Source of the DNA: an uncultured bacterium
Lineage (GTDB): Bacteria > Elusimicrobiota > Elusimicrobia > Elusimicrobiales > Elusimicrobiaceae
Assembly (NCBI GenBank): GCA_949297775.1
Contig: CASFTM010000001.1
Coordinates: forward strand, 1 to 64,000
DNA length: 64,000 nt
Direction: 5' to 3'
The position numbers and the translations under genes were made by a program. Shown here in pieces: positions 34,690 to 42,813 of the stretch; position 1 is the stretch's first letter, and each line of letters opens with the position of its first letter. The notes below the pieces were generated by a model. The model saw nothing but the letters and a program-made list of their open reading frames with translations. It was not told where the DNA came from and ran no database searches.

Positions 34690-35811
34690 ATGATAAAAAA
34701 TCCGTTTGCAGATGAAATCTATCTCCGCCGCACCCATCCGCACCAGCCCGATTTGCGGGATGAATATTTCCGGGACCAGACGAAAATTATCCACTCGCTG
34801 CCCTTCCGCCGTTTAAAACACAAAACCCAAGTTTTTTTTGCTCCCAACAACGACCATATCTGCACCCGGATTGAACATGTTTTGCACGTCGCCACGATTG
34901 CCGCCACTATTTGCCGGGGCCTCAACAAAAGCGGGCACTGGCAGCTAAGCGAAGATATGGCCTACGCCATCGGCTTGGGGCACGACATCGGGCACGCGCC
35001 TTTCGGGCACGAAGGAGAACGCGCCCTGGACGCCTGCATCCGGCCCAAACGATTCTTGCACGAACTCAACAGCTACCGCGTCGTGGAACACCTGGCAAAC
35101 TACGGAGAAGGATTAAACTTAACCTTTGCCGTCAAAGACGGCATCATCTGCCACTGCGGCGAAGATTTTGCCAATAACCAGCTCCGCCCGGCAAAAACCC
35201 CCAACGATTTGGAGAAAATTACCGGACGCACCCAAATGCCCTCCACCTATGAAGGGTGTATTGTGCGGCTGTCAGATAAAATCGCCTATTTGGGCCGCGA
35301 TATTGAAGACGCTATTAAAGCCGATTTAATTACCACCGCCGATATACCCCAAAACGTACGCGAGGAAATAGGCACCTCCAACGGAGAAATTATCAATACG
35401 CTGACATTGGACCTAATCAACCATTCCAAAGACAAGGATTTTATAGGCTTTTCCGACGATAAATTTGCGCTCCTTTCCCAACTGCGCACTTTTAACTACG
35501 AACGCATTTACCACAACGAACAAATGCGCCAACGCAAGGAAACCATTGATAAGTGTATCCGGGATTTGTTTGATTATTTCCGCACTATTTTCCACCGCTA
35601 TGGGTTTGATTACTCCGCTTACGAACGGGAAGGAAAACAAACGGCACGCAGTTTTGCCAATTACCTCAAATCTATGAATAAAGTCTACCAGGAAGACCCC
35701 TCTCAAGTGGACACGGCTATCGCCGACTACATTGCCGGGATGACCGATTCGTTTGCGTTGGGCGTAATGGAAGACGTTATTCTGCCCAATTCCATTAAGT
35801 TTTTTAGTTGA
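34690..35811 (+). CDS. dgt: Deoxyguanosinetriphosphate triphosphohydrolase-like HD protein
   Basis: The family splits dNTPs to deoxynucleoside and triphosphate, limiting the nucleotide pool. In 373 residues the HD metal centre is RIEHVLHVATIAATI (His), GLGHDIGHAPFGHEGE (His-Asp pair plus catalytic residues), and later VRLSDKIAYLGRDIEDA. The preceding segment SLPFRRLKHKTQVF is typical of the dGTPase subfamily. ATG at 34690 lacks an SD; TATCAT (34678-34683) ends six bases before it, suggesting leaderless mRNA. Confidence 0.93.
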   Translation: MIKNPFADEIYLRRTHPHQPDLRDEYFRDQTKIIHSLPFRRLKHKTQVFFAPNNDHICTRIEHVLHVATIAATICRGLNKSGHWQLSEDMAYAIGLGHDIGHAPFGHEGERALDACIRPKRFLHELNSYRVVEHLANYGEGLNLTFAVKDGIICHCGEDFANNQLRPAKTPNDLEKITGRTQMPSTYEGCIVRLSDKIAYLGRDIEDAIKADLITTADIPQNVREEIGTSNGEIINTLTLDLINHSKDKDFIGFSDDKFALLSQLRTFNYERIYHNEQMRQRKETIDKCIRDLFDYFRTIFHRYGFDYSAYEREGKQTARSFANYLKSMNKVYQEDPSQVDTAIADYIAGMTDSFALGVMEDVILPNSIKFFS

Positions 35812-35836
35812 CGCCTGGACGCGCCAACCGTTCTCG

Positions 35837-35863
35837 GACCCGGGGCCTGAACCCCGGGTTTTT
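35837..35863 (+). terminator. Terminator of dgt
   Basis: ACCCGGGG and CCCCGGGT flank a 6-base loop, followed by TTTT. Confidence 0.85.
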
Positions 35864-35904
35864 GCACGCCTGAAAGCGTGCTGCCGGGAAGTATATGAAG
35901 CGGT

Positions 35905-35940
35905 ATAAAAAGGAACACCTCCGGAGGGGGACCGGAGGTG
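35905..35940 (-). terminator. Terminator of the ankyrin-like gene
   Basis: CACCTCCGG (35916-35924) and CCGGAGGTG (35932-35940) form a 9-bp stem. On the minus strand TTCCTTTTT follows. Confidence 0.8.
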
Positions 35941-35958
35941 CAGGGGTATGAAAAGAAA

Positions 35959-36639
35959 TTACAGATAAGAAGCGTTATGGGCAAAAAACGCTACGACACG
36001 GTCCATCCCGGGGGTGGAAACATTATCCCGCGCCGCTTGGGCAATAGTGCGTCCGCTGGCGTCTTTGCTCAGCTTGACCACTTCTTCCACTTCCGTCGTT
36101 TTGGCCACTTCCGCCAATACGCCGCCTTTGTCCAGTTTGGATTTGGCAGACATCATCCGCTCATATAACTCCGTATAAGGAAACGCAATCATAAACGTGT
36201 CGGAACGCCCATAATTAATTTGCGCGTGGACCGGCGTTTCGCCCAAATCGTTGCGTTGGTTCATCATTTGGCGGATTTTGATTTTATAGTCCTGCGGGTA
36301 AAATTTGCGCACCATACGGGCTAACGCCTGGAACGTTTGCGCATTGCGCGCCACATGGAAAACATTGTTGCCGTTTTTGCCTTTTTGAAGCAAAAACGCA
36401 CCGGAAAGGCTTTCGTTGCCATATCTTAAAATGGCATTCACATCACCTTTCTGGGCCGCTTCAAAAAGGGGCGTATCCCCGAATTCATTTTCCTTATTTA
36501 AATTCGCCGCCACAATTGTCCGGGTTAAATATTCGTGCACCCGTTTCTGGCGGATTTCCTGCCGTTGCTGAAGCGACGGCTCGGCCTGCGCGGCTACGAC
36601 CAAAACACCCATAAAAAATGCAAAAAGTATTTTTTTCAT
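35959..36639 (-). CDS. Exported ankyrin-repeat-like protein
   Basis: A 226-residue protein. ATG at 36639 follows AAGAGG. The signal peptide is MKKILFAFFMGVLVVAAQA. The mature part has ankyrin-like units: NEFGDTPLFEAAQKGDVNAI near 52-71, GNNVFHVARNAQTFQAL near 90-106, NDLGETPVHAQI near 130-141, and a degenerate DASGRTIAQAARD near 193-205. Ankyrin repeats bind proteins, and the signal peptide places this one in the periplasm or outside. Its leader shares sequence motifs with that of the giant MFS fusion gene. Confidence 0.8.
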   Translation of the reverse strand: MKKILFAFFMGVLVVAAQAEPSLQQRQEIRQKRVHEYLTRTIVAANLNKENEFGDTPLFEAAQKGDVNAILRYGNESLSGAFLLQKGKNGNNVFHVARNAQTFQALARMVRKFYPQDYKIKIRQMMNQRNDLGETPVHAQINYGRSDTFMIAFPYTELYERMMSAKSKLDKGGVLAEVAKTTEVEEVVKLSKDASGRTIAQAARDNVSTPGMDRVVAFFAHNASYL

Positions 36640-36684
36640 AATAACCTCTTACCTTAGTATTCCTTTTTGATGTTTTTTTTACGA

Positions 36685-36736
36685 GGGTCTTTGGGCCTAG
36701 AAAAAAGAGAATTTGGACCTATATATTTTTAGGCCT
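36685..36736 (-). promoter_or_regulatory. Candidate structured leader of the ankyrin-like gene
   Basis: On the minus strand GGCCTA (36735-36730) can pair with TAGGCC (36699-36694), and AGGTCC (36720-36715) with GACC (36689-36686). The pairings are interleaved, like those in the leader of the MFS fusion gene, and use the same GGCC and GGTC words. Confidence 0.4.
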
Positions 36737-36761
36737 TGTTAAAATGGGTAAGTATACAAAA

Positions 36762-36790
36762 GGCCGCCTGCGCTTTAGCGCAAGCGACCC
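36762..36790 (-). terminator. Probable terminator of the MBL hydrolase gene
   Basis: TTGCGCTAAAGCGCA forms a tight hairpin at 36769-36783, and GGCCTTTTG follows on the minus strand. The T run is short. Confidence 0.5.
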
Positions 36791-36804
36791 TGGGCACATA
36801 GCTG

Positions 36805-37590
36805 CTATTTATTAAAAACCAAGGTTTCTCCGTCTGCCGGGATTTTCACTTGGGATAAAAGTTTGGCTTCTGCAAACTGTCGCAAGTCTTCCCGCGTAAC
36901 GGTCAAATGGCTGACGGTATCCATATGGCTGGCTACAATTATCGCCTGGGGGGCATATTCGGCCACTTGTTTGACGTCTTCTTGCGCCATAATCAGGCGG
37001 TCCCCCGTTGTCACCCGCGCGCCGCACGCATTGACGACCACCACCGCCGGCCGGTAGGTGTCCAGTGCGAGGCAGAGTTCCGGGCAGAAAATGGTGTCCC
37101 CCGCCACATACAGGGTGGGTTCCTGTTCAGCCTGAAAAACAACCCCCATAGCATCATAGGGCATGCCCAGTTGCCTGCATACCGGTTCTATTTTGGCACG
37201 TTCGCCGTGTTGCCCCGCGGTCCGATGCAAGGTGACTCCTCGGAATTCCGTTCCGTGTTCCGAAAGAACCTCCACTTGGACGAATCTTTGGCGGGCAATA
37301 AATTGCCGGTCCTCTTCCGACTGCACAAAAAATGGTATGTCTTTACGCAGGGCATTGGCGGCAAAATCGTCCCAATGGTCCGGGTGTACGTGCGTTAAAA
37401 TCACGGCGTCCGCCGCGGCAACTTGTTCCACGCTAAAAGGCAGTTCCGTACGCGGCTGGCGCACGTGTGCATTGACCGCTCCTTCAAACCCGGGCATACA
37501 GCCTTTAGGCCCTAGCCATGGGTCCACTAAAAAACGCGTGCTGTTGTAATCAATATGCAGGGTTGCATTGCGTATTTGGGTTATTCTCAT
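36805..37590 (-). CDS. Metallo-beta-lactamase-fold hydrolase
   Basis: A 261-residue cytoplasmic protein of the UlaG/YcbL-like MBL group. The metal motif HVHPDHWDD lies near residues 67-75. Further ligands are the histidine in TAGQHGE (near 125), the aspartate in YVAGDTIF (near 164) and the histidine in VASHMDT (near 222). ATG at 37590 follows GTAGGAGGAA. It is transcribed away from the HxlR regulator at 37710, which probably controls it. The substrate is unknown. Confidence 0.88.
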   Translation of the reverse strand: MRITQIRNATLHIDYNSTRFLVDPWLGPKGCMPGFEGAVNAHVRQPRTELPFSVEQVAAADAVILTHVHPDHWDDFAANALRKDIPFFVQSEEDRQFIARQRFVQVEVLSEHGTEFRGVTLHRTAGQHGERAKIEPVCRQLGMPYDAMGVVFQAEQEPTLYVAGDTIFCPELCLALDTYRPAVVVVNACGARVTTGDRLIMAQEDVKQVAEYAPQAIIVASHMDTVSHLTVTREDLRQFAEAKLLSQVKIPADGETLVFNK

Positions 37591-37620
37591 AGGTTCCTCC
37601 TACCCAATAGGATAAAAATT

Positions 37621-37685
37621 TGGTATCTTTTTAGCAAGAATGTACTTTTTGGTAGTATATTTACTTTTTTGTATATTACTATCTT
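37621..37685. promoter_or_regulatory. Divergent promoter/operator between the MBL gene and hxlR
   Basis: This AT-rich stretch contains repeated GTAC/GTA words (GTACTTTTTGGTAGTATA, then TTACTTTTTTGTATATTAC) and an imperfect palindrome TAGTATAT...ATATTACTA. It is the expected place for HxlR operators acting on both genes. Confidence 0.45.
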
Positions 37686-37709
37686 ATAAGAGTCCAAGGA
37701 ACTCCTTCT

Positions 37710-38090
37710 ATGAAAGATAAGAAAAAAGAATATAAATGCCCGCTGGAAGCCACGATGGATATTATCGGCGGAAAATACAAAGGGATTATTTTAGGTTATT
37801 TAATTGGAAGAACCTTGCGTTATAATGAATTACAAAAACTCATCCCGCAGGCCACCCCAAAAATGCTCATCCAACAGCTTAAAGAGTTAGAACGCGACGG
37901 AATTATTGTGCGCAAGCTCTACCCGGTAGTACCACCCAAGACGGAATACTCTCTTTCCAAGCGAGGGCAAACCTTGGTGCCGATTATTTTGGAACTGAAT
38001 ATATGGGGTATCCGATATTTAAAAGAAGAACATATCCCCTGCAAATACAACCCGGGAATTCTTCCTCCACCCAAGAAACAAAAACGTTGA
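37710..38090 (+). CDS. HxlR-family winged-helix transcriptional regulator
   Basis: HxlR regulators respond to electrophiles, oxidants or metabolites and usually control a neighbouring divergent gene. The 126 residues contain the family start CPLEATMDIIGGKYKGIILGYL (with the conserved cysteine near residue 10), the helix-turn-helix RYNELQKLIPQATPKMLIQQL, and the wing LERDGIIVRKLYPVVPPKTEYSLS. ATG at 37710 follows AAGGAA. The MBL hydrolase opposite is the obvious target. Confidence 0.92.
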   Translation: MKDKKKEYKCPLEATMDIIGGKYKGIILGYLIGRTLRYNELQKLIPQATPKMLIQQLKELERDGIIVRKLYPVVPPKTEYSLSKRGQTLVPIILELNIWGIRYLKEEHIPCKYNPGILPPPKKQKR

Positions 38091-38100
38091 TTAAAACAAC

Positions 38101-38132
38101 AAAAAAAGCCCGGAACATTGTTCCGGGTTTTA
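38101..38132 (+). terminator. Terminator of the HxlR gene
   Basis: CCCGGAAC and GTTCCGGG flank a 3-base loop (stem at 38109-38127), with an A run before and TTTT after. It lies just after the hxlR stop and before tRNA-Gly, and can act in both directions. Confidence 0.8.
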
Positions 38133-38134
38133 AA

Positions 38135-38208
38135 TGGAGCGGGCGAAGAGAATCGAACTCTCGTCTCAACCTTGGCAAGGTCGCGTTCTACCATTGAACC
38201 ACGCCCGC
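38135..38208 (-). tRNA. tRNA-Gly (GCC anticodon)
   Basis: On the minus strand the 74-base sequence folds as a full cloverleaf. The acceptor stem is GCGGGCG/CGCCCGC, the D arm is GTTCAATGGTAGAAC, the anticodon loop is TTGCCAA, and the T arm is GAGAGTTCGATTCTCTT. The discriminator U and an encoded CCA follow. Anticodon GCC reads GGC and GGU. Confidence 0.97.
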
Positions 38209-38266
38209 AAAATCTGTTTGCCTTCAACAATAAAATTATATCACATTTGCCGCAGGACACACAAGC

Positions 38267-39181
38267 TTATTTTTTCGTCCGACGGGAATTAGCCGTTTTG
38301 GAAGTGGATGCCGGTTTGGCTCCGGACGTACCCAGCAGGACAGAAGCGATGCTTTTTAAATACGGGTTTTCTTTCACGGCAATTTGCACGTTGGGGTTTT
38401 CCTGCAGTTCTTTTAAATACGGGTTCGCCGCAATAATGCCCGCCGCTTCCTGCGGGCGGTCGCGGAAGTATTTAGCCGCTTTACTGATCAGCAAGTAACT
38501 CATAAACCGACTGCCGGCTACGGTACGGAGCATTTTTTCATTGGCTAAAACTGCTTTTACGGTATCGCTGTCAAAAAAATCGCGCATCGCCGCCGTGTCC
38601 TGCGTAAGCGCCAGCAACAGCTGCGGGTCCTCTAGCAAGGGGGCGACGTCTTCCCGCTTTAAAAAAGCCTGTATCATATCGTCATTGGACAACAAATACC
38701 GCATTAAATCCGGATCATTTAAATTGGAAGAAAAATTGGTGGTCAACGCCCAGGGAGCAGCCCCGATAATTTTATAATTATCCGGCGTAAAAGATTTATA
38801 ATTGTACCGGCTGATAATAGGCAATGTAGAGCCCAGTTCATCTACGGTTACGCTGCGGTTCTGCCCCTCGCGTACTTGGATATAGGTTACCCCTGTATTG
38901 GGATTAAATTCCGTCGTTTCCACCGACAGGCCCTTTATCTGTTCCGGGTCCAACGACGCCGTTAAGTTTTCCGCGCGGTTTTTCGCTGACATAATAACCA
39001 GCAGGGTTACCAGCACCAGTCCCACCACGCCCAAGCCAACCCACAGCAGCAGCCTGTCCTGCCCGGCTGACGCAGCCGTCAGCTTCTCCGCCGCAGCCGG
39101 CTGGTCCGGTTGGGAGGCCTGTTTGTCTTTGCGGTATTGCGCCGGATTGCGCAAAAGCTTCATCAATTCTTCTTTTTTCAT
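38267..39181 (-). CDS. Single-span membrane protein with helical repeats, unknown function
   Basis: A 304-residue protein starting at ATG 39181 (MKKEELMKLLRNPAQYRKD). A cytoplasmic N-tail is followed by one membrane span near residues 44-66 (LLLWVGLGVVGLVLVTLLVIM). The large outer part from 67 is mostly helical. It has short aspartate-containing units (DPDLMRYLLSNDDMIQAFL, EDVAPLLEDPQLLLALTQD) and two related NPYLKE and NPYLKS motifs near the end. I recognise no family. There is no SD; TACAAT (39193-39188) ends six bases before the ATG, so it is probably leaderless. Confidence 0.75.
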   Translation of the reverse strand: MKKEELMKLLRNPAQYRKDKQASQPDQPAAAEKLTAASAGQDRLLLWVGLGVVGLVLVTLLVIMSAKNRAENLTASLDPEQIKGLSVETTEFNPNTGVTYIQVREGQNRSVTVDELGSTLPIISRYNYKSFTPDNYKIIGAAPWALTTNFSSNLNDPDLMRYLLSNDDMIQAFLKREDVAPLLEDPQLLLALTQDTAAMRDFFDSDTVKAVLANEKMLRTVAGSRFMSYLLISKAAKYFRDRPQEAAGIIAANPYLKELQENPNVQIAVKENPYLKSIASVLLGTSGAKPASTSKTANSRRTKK

Positions 39182-39242
39182 ATGCTTATTGTAACACATT
39201 GGGGCGCCCTGTGCCCGTTCATATCAAGTATAATTTAATTAT

Positions 39243-39659
39243 ATGAAATCTTATACCCGCTATTTAACCGTTTGCACCGACAAACGCTACGACATCGTAA
39301 ACATTACCCCGCAGGTGGAAGACGCCCTGGCCGAAAGCGGCATTCAGGAAGGGCTGTGCCTGGTAAACTCCATGCATATTACTTCCAGCGTGTTCATCAA
39401 CGACAACGAACGCGGCCTGCACGCCGATTTTTTGCGCTGGACGGAAAAACTGGCTCCCTACGGCATAGACAAATACCAGCACAATTTGACCGGAGAGGAT
39501 AACGGCGACGCACATTTAAAACGCACGCTTTTAGGGCGCGAAGTGGTGGTAGCCGTTACCAAAGGCCGGCTGGACTTTGGCCCCTGGGAAACCATTTTTT
39601 ACGGGGAATTTGACGGACAGCGCAACAAGCGGATTTTAATTAAAATTATCGGAGAATAA
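39243..39659 (+). CDS. YjbQ/UPF0047 family protein
   Basis: The family has 130-140 residues and has been associated with a weak thiamine-phosphate synthase activity; its true role is unsettled. In 138 residues I see the typical [60 protein letters not shown] and the end [19 protein letters not shown]. His and Asp residues in these motifs form a metal-like site. TATAAT (39229-39234) ends 8 bases before the ATG and there is no SD. It is divergent from the membrane protein at 39181. Confidence 0.9.
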   Translation: MKSYTRYLTVCTDKRYDIVNITPQVEDALAESGIQEGLCLVNSMHITSSVFINDNERGLHADFLRWTEKLAPYGIDKYQHNLTGEDNGDAHLKRTLLGREVVVAVTKGRLDFGPWETIFYGEFDGQRNKRILIKIIGE

Positions 39660-39665
39660 AACCAT

Positions 39666-40052
39666 ATGAAAAAAACTATTTTTTACCACGATACCGACTG
39701 CGGCAACGTGGTTTATTACGCCAACTATTTAAAATATTTTGAAGAAGCCCGCACCCTCTATATGGCGGAAAAAGGGTTTTCCGTGCCCGCGCTTATCCAA
39801 CGGGGGCTGTACTTTGTAGTCGCCCGGCAGGAAGTGGAATACAAGTATTCCGTGCGCTACGCGGATGTGATTGACGTTTCCACCAAAGTGCTGGAAGTGT
39901 CCGACATTAAAATCGTGTTTGAAAACATCATCACCAACCAAAACGGGCGGCTGTGCACCAAAGGCAAAACGACGTTGGTGTGCGTGAACAGCTCGGGCAT
40001 GCCTACCCCCATGGGGGCGGATGTAAAAGCCGCTATGGCGCCCGCCGCATAA
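39666..40052 (+). CDS. Hotdog-fold acyl-CoA thioesterase (YbgC/FadM-like)
   Basis: The family hydrolyses acyl-CoA or acyl-ACP thioesters. In 128 residues the catalytic region is YHDTDCGNVVYYANYLKYFEEART, with Asp near residue 10 as in the 4-hydroxybenzoyl-CoA thioesterase type. VVARQEVEYKYSVRYADVIDV follows. It starts 6 bases after the YjbQ stop and is probably translated from the same transcript. No Tol-Pal genes, the usual YbgC partners, are nearby, so the substrate is open. Confidence 0.88.
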   Translation: MKKTIFYHDTDCGNVVYYANYLKYFEEARTLYMAEKGFSVPALIQRGLYFVVARQEVEYKYSVRYADVIDVSTKVLEVSDIKIVFENIITNQNGRLCTKGKTTLVCVNSSGMPTPMGADVKAAMAPAA

Positions 40053-40102
40053 GCGTTGGGCCTAATTTAACATCCCCGGCCCAGCCGGAGATTTTTATAT
40101 GC

Positions 40103-40136
40103 AAAACCGGGGCTCTTTTAAGAGCCCCGGTTTTTG
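40103..40136 (+). terminator. Terminator after the thioesterase gene
   Basis: AAACCGGGGCTCTT and AAGAGCCCCGGTTT form a 14-bp stem followed by TTG. It also faces the convergent 40155 gene. Confidence 0.88.
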
Positions 40137-40154
40137 TTAAATCGCGCCAAAGGT

Positions 40155-40415
40155 TTAAACGATTTTTTTGGCTTCGTCCTGCGCTTTGGCAATCTCTTTA
40201 TCCAGCTTGGCGGAAAGACGCTTTAAAACAGCCTGCGTATTGCGCTTCCATTCTTTCAGGGCGCGCGCTTCACCTTCGGACGCTTTCAGTTTTTCCACAT
40301 TGTCCTCCAGCGTGCGCACTTTGGCTTTCAGCGCGGCGTTCTCGCCCTGCGTTTCCTTCTGCCGGGCGAGCAGCTGCGTAACCAAAAGTTCCAGCTGTTT
40401 CAGTTTTTCCTGCAT
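40155..40415 (-). CDS. Short coiled-coil protein, possibly ZapB-like
   Basis: An 86-residue protein made almost entirely of one heptad-rich coiled coil (LKQLELLVTQLLARQKETQG, then ENAALKAKVRTLEDNVEKL). The start lies 1 base after the pheT stop. In several bacterial groups a ZapB-type division protein follows pheT and precedes zapA. A ZapA-like gene is indeed found here on the other side of pheS. The assignment rests on this context and on size; coiled coils alone are not specific. Confidence 0.6.
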   Translation of the reverse strand: MQEKLKQLELLVTQLLARQKETQGENAALKAKVRTLEDNVEKLKASEGEARALKEWKRNTQAVLKRLSAKLDKEIAKAQDEAKKIV

Positions 40416-40416
40416 A

Positions 40417-42801
40417 TTACCTCAGTTCCGCGCCTACCTGTGTGCGAAGCTGTTCCACAATGCGGTTAAACGCTTCGTCGATTTCTTTGTCTTTGAGCGT
40501 ACCCTTCGGGCTGGAGAACGCAAGCGAAAACGTAACGCTCTTTTTGCCTTGCGGCAAGTGTTCGCCTTGGTATAAGTCAATCAAATGATAGCTCATTTGC
40601 ACGTCCAACGGCGTTTTATCCAGCGCGCTCACCACGGAGGCATACGGCACCGTTTCATCCAACACGACCGACAAATCGCGCAAAGACGGCGGGAACACCG
40701 CCACATCTTTCGCCGGTTTAAAATCCTGCGCAGAGAAAGCTTTTTCAATCAGCTTAGTGGCAAATTCAAACGCCCACACATCCTGCGTTTTGACGTTAAA
40801 CGCTTTGAGCGTCAGCGGATGGACTTTGCCGAACACGCCAATCACTTTGCCCCCCAGCACGATATCCATACAAATTTTGGGGTGCATATACACCGGCGCC
40901 GTTTTAGACGGCACCAGCGTCAACCCGTCCACATCCGCCAGCAGGGCCTGCATTAAGCCTTTGAGCCAATAAAAATCCACCGGGCGCAGCGCTCCGCCGA
41001 AGAATTTTTCCTGCTCCAGCGTGCCCGTCAGCACGCCGGCGACGGAATACCCTTCCACCGGGAAGCCTTTAATAGACTGGAAGGTTTTGGTGGTTTCAAA
41101 CAACGCCAGGTTGTGGTTGCCAAAGCGGAAATTGCTTTCCACGTTTTTTAATAACGCAGGCAGCAGCACCGGGCGCATATAGTCCCAGCCTTGGGCCAGC
41201 GCGTTTTTGATTTTAATGCAGAACTTGGGGTCAAAGCCAAAGGCTTTTAATTCTTTTTCACCCAGGAAATCAATGTTTTTGCATTCGCAAAAACCCGCCC
41301 CGATCAGCGCCGCGGCATATTTCTTGCCGATATCAATGCCTTTGGGGTTATCGGCAAAAGCCAGGCTGGCTTTGGTTTCGGAAACGGGAATCATATCATA
41401 GCCGGCAAAGCGGGCGGCTTCTTCCGCCAAATCCCACTTGTGGTTTAAATCGCGGCGGTGGGTGGGGGCTTTAAAGGTCCACTTTTCGCCGTCTGCGTGA
41501 AATTCGGCCGCCAGGCGGGAGAAAATTTCTTTCAGCCGTTCTTCCGGGATTTGCGCCCCCAAAATACCGTTGATTTCCGCCGGCGTAAACGTAACCACCG
41601 GGCTTTCGTAGCGGGAGGGATACACGTCCGCCACTTCCGAGGCCGTCCCGCCGCACAGCTGCAGGAACAAATCCGTAGCGCGCTGCATGGCAAGCGTTAC
41701 GCCTTCAATATCCGTGCCGCGTTCAAAGCGTTGGGAAGAATCGGACGAAATGGCAAATTTTTTGACGGTCTTGTTCACGGTCGGCGCGTCAAAGTACGCG
41801 GCTTCAATAAAAATGTCCTGCGTATCGTCCTTAATACCGCTGTCCAACCCGCCCATAATGCCCGCCAAGGCGGTGGCTTTGTGCGCGTCGGCAATCATCA
41901 GGCAGTTTTCGTTTAACGTCAGTTCGCGCCCGCCCAAGACGGTAAATTTTTCGCCTTCCTGCGCGTTACGCACGATGATTTTGCCGCCTTCCACTTCGCG
42001 CAAATCAAAGGCGTGCAAAGGGTGCCCCAATTCAAACATTACGTAGTTGGTCACGTCCACCAGCGCGTTTTTGGGGTTGAGCCCCATCGCGGCCAAACGC
42101 TGTTTCATCCATTCGGGCGATTCGGCGTTTTTCACGCCGCGGATAATCCGCCCCGTATAGCGCGGGCAGCCCTGCGGGTTTTGGATTTCAATTTTCAGCG
42201 CTTTGCCTTCGCCTTTTACCTTTTTTACTTCCGGCAGTTTGACGGGCTTGTTTAACAGTGCGCCCAATTCGCGCGCGACGCCCAAGTGGGAAAGCAAATC
42301 CGGACGGTTGGAAGTAATTTCCAAATCAAATAAAGAGTCGGGCTTTCCGTACAAGGAGGAAACATCCGTCCCCAGCGGAATATTTTCATCCAACACCATA
42401 ATCCCGCGGGCGCGGGTCTGCGTAAGGCCCAGTTCGTCCGAAGAGCAAATCATTCCTTCCGATTCTACCCCGCGGATGACGGCGGCTTTCAAAACGTTTT
42501 TGCCCAGCCGCGCCCCTACGCGCGCCAGCGGCACCTTCTGCCCCACGGCTACGTTCGGCGCGCCGCATACCACGCGCTGTGTCTTGCCGTTGCCCAGGTC
42601 CAGCGTTACCAGGTGCAGGTGGTCAGAATCCGGGTGGTCCTCAATTTTAATAATCTGCGCCACGTTCACGCCTTCAAAATCCGCCCCCGTGGTTTCCACG
42701 GACGCCACTTCAATACCCAAATCGGTCAGTTTTCTGACTAATTCTTCGGGCGTTAAGTCCAGGTCAATAAAATCTTTCAGCCAAGAATACAATATCTTCA
42801 T
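40417..42801 (-). CDS. pheT: Phenylalanyl-tRNA synthetase beta subunit
   Basis: This is the tRNA-binding and editing subunit of the alpha2-beta2 enzyme charging tRNA-Phe. In 794 residues the domains run: N-terminal Met-type tRNA-binding fold (about 40-150; AQIIKIEDHPDSDHLHLVTLD), the B3/B4 editing domain (RPDLLSHLGVARELGALLNK), B5 (TFTPAEINGILG), the inactive synthetase-like core, and the C-terminal ferredoxin-like anticodon-binding domain (FPPSLRDLSVVLDETVPYASV). It lies 12 bases after pheS, as usual. Confidence 0.96.
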   Translation of the reverse strand: MKILYSWLKDFIDLDLTPEELVRKLTDLGIEVASVETTGADFEGVNVAQIIKIEDHPDSDHLHLVTLDLGNGKTQRVVCGAPNVAVGQKVPLARVGARLGKNVLKAAVIRGVESEGMICSSDELGLTQTRARGIMVLDENIPLGTDVSSLYGKPDSLFDLEITSNRPDLLSHLGVARELGALLNKPVKLPEVKKVKGEGKALKIEIQNPQGCPRYTGRIIRGVKNAESPEWMKQRLAAMGLNPKNALVDVTNYVMFELGHPLHAFDLREVEGGKIIVRNAQEGEKFTVLGGRELTLNENCLMIADAHKATALAGIMGGLDSGIKDDTQDIFIEAAYFDAPTVNKTVKKFAISSDSSQRFERGTDIEGVTLAMQRATDLFLQLCGGTASEVADVYPSRYESPVVTFTPAEINGILGAQIPEERLKEIFSRLAAEFHADGEKWTFKAPTHRRDLNHKWDLAEEAARFAGYDMIPVSETKASLAFADNPKGIDIGKKYAAALIGAGFCECKNIDFLGEKELKAFGFDPKFCIKIKNALAQGWDYMRPVLLPALLKNVESNFRFGNHNLALFETTKTFQSIKGFPVEGYSVAGVLTGTLEQEKFFGGALRPVDFYWLKGLMQALLADVDGLTLVPSKTAPVYMHPKICMDIVLGGKVIGVFGKVHPLTLKAFNVKTQDVWAFEFATKLIEKAFSAQDFKPAKDVAVFPPSLRDLSVVLDETVPYASVVSALDKTPLDVQMSYHLIDLYQGEHLPQGKKSVTFSLAFSSPKGTLKDKEIDEAFNRIVEQLRTQVGAELR

Positions 42802-42813
42802 TTGTTACGTTCC

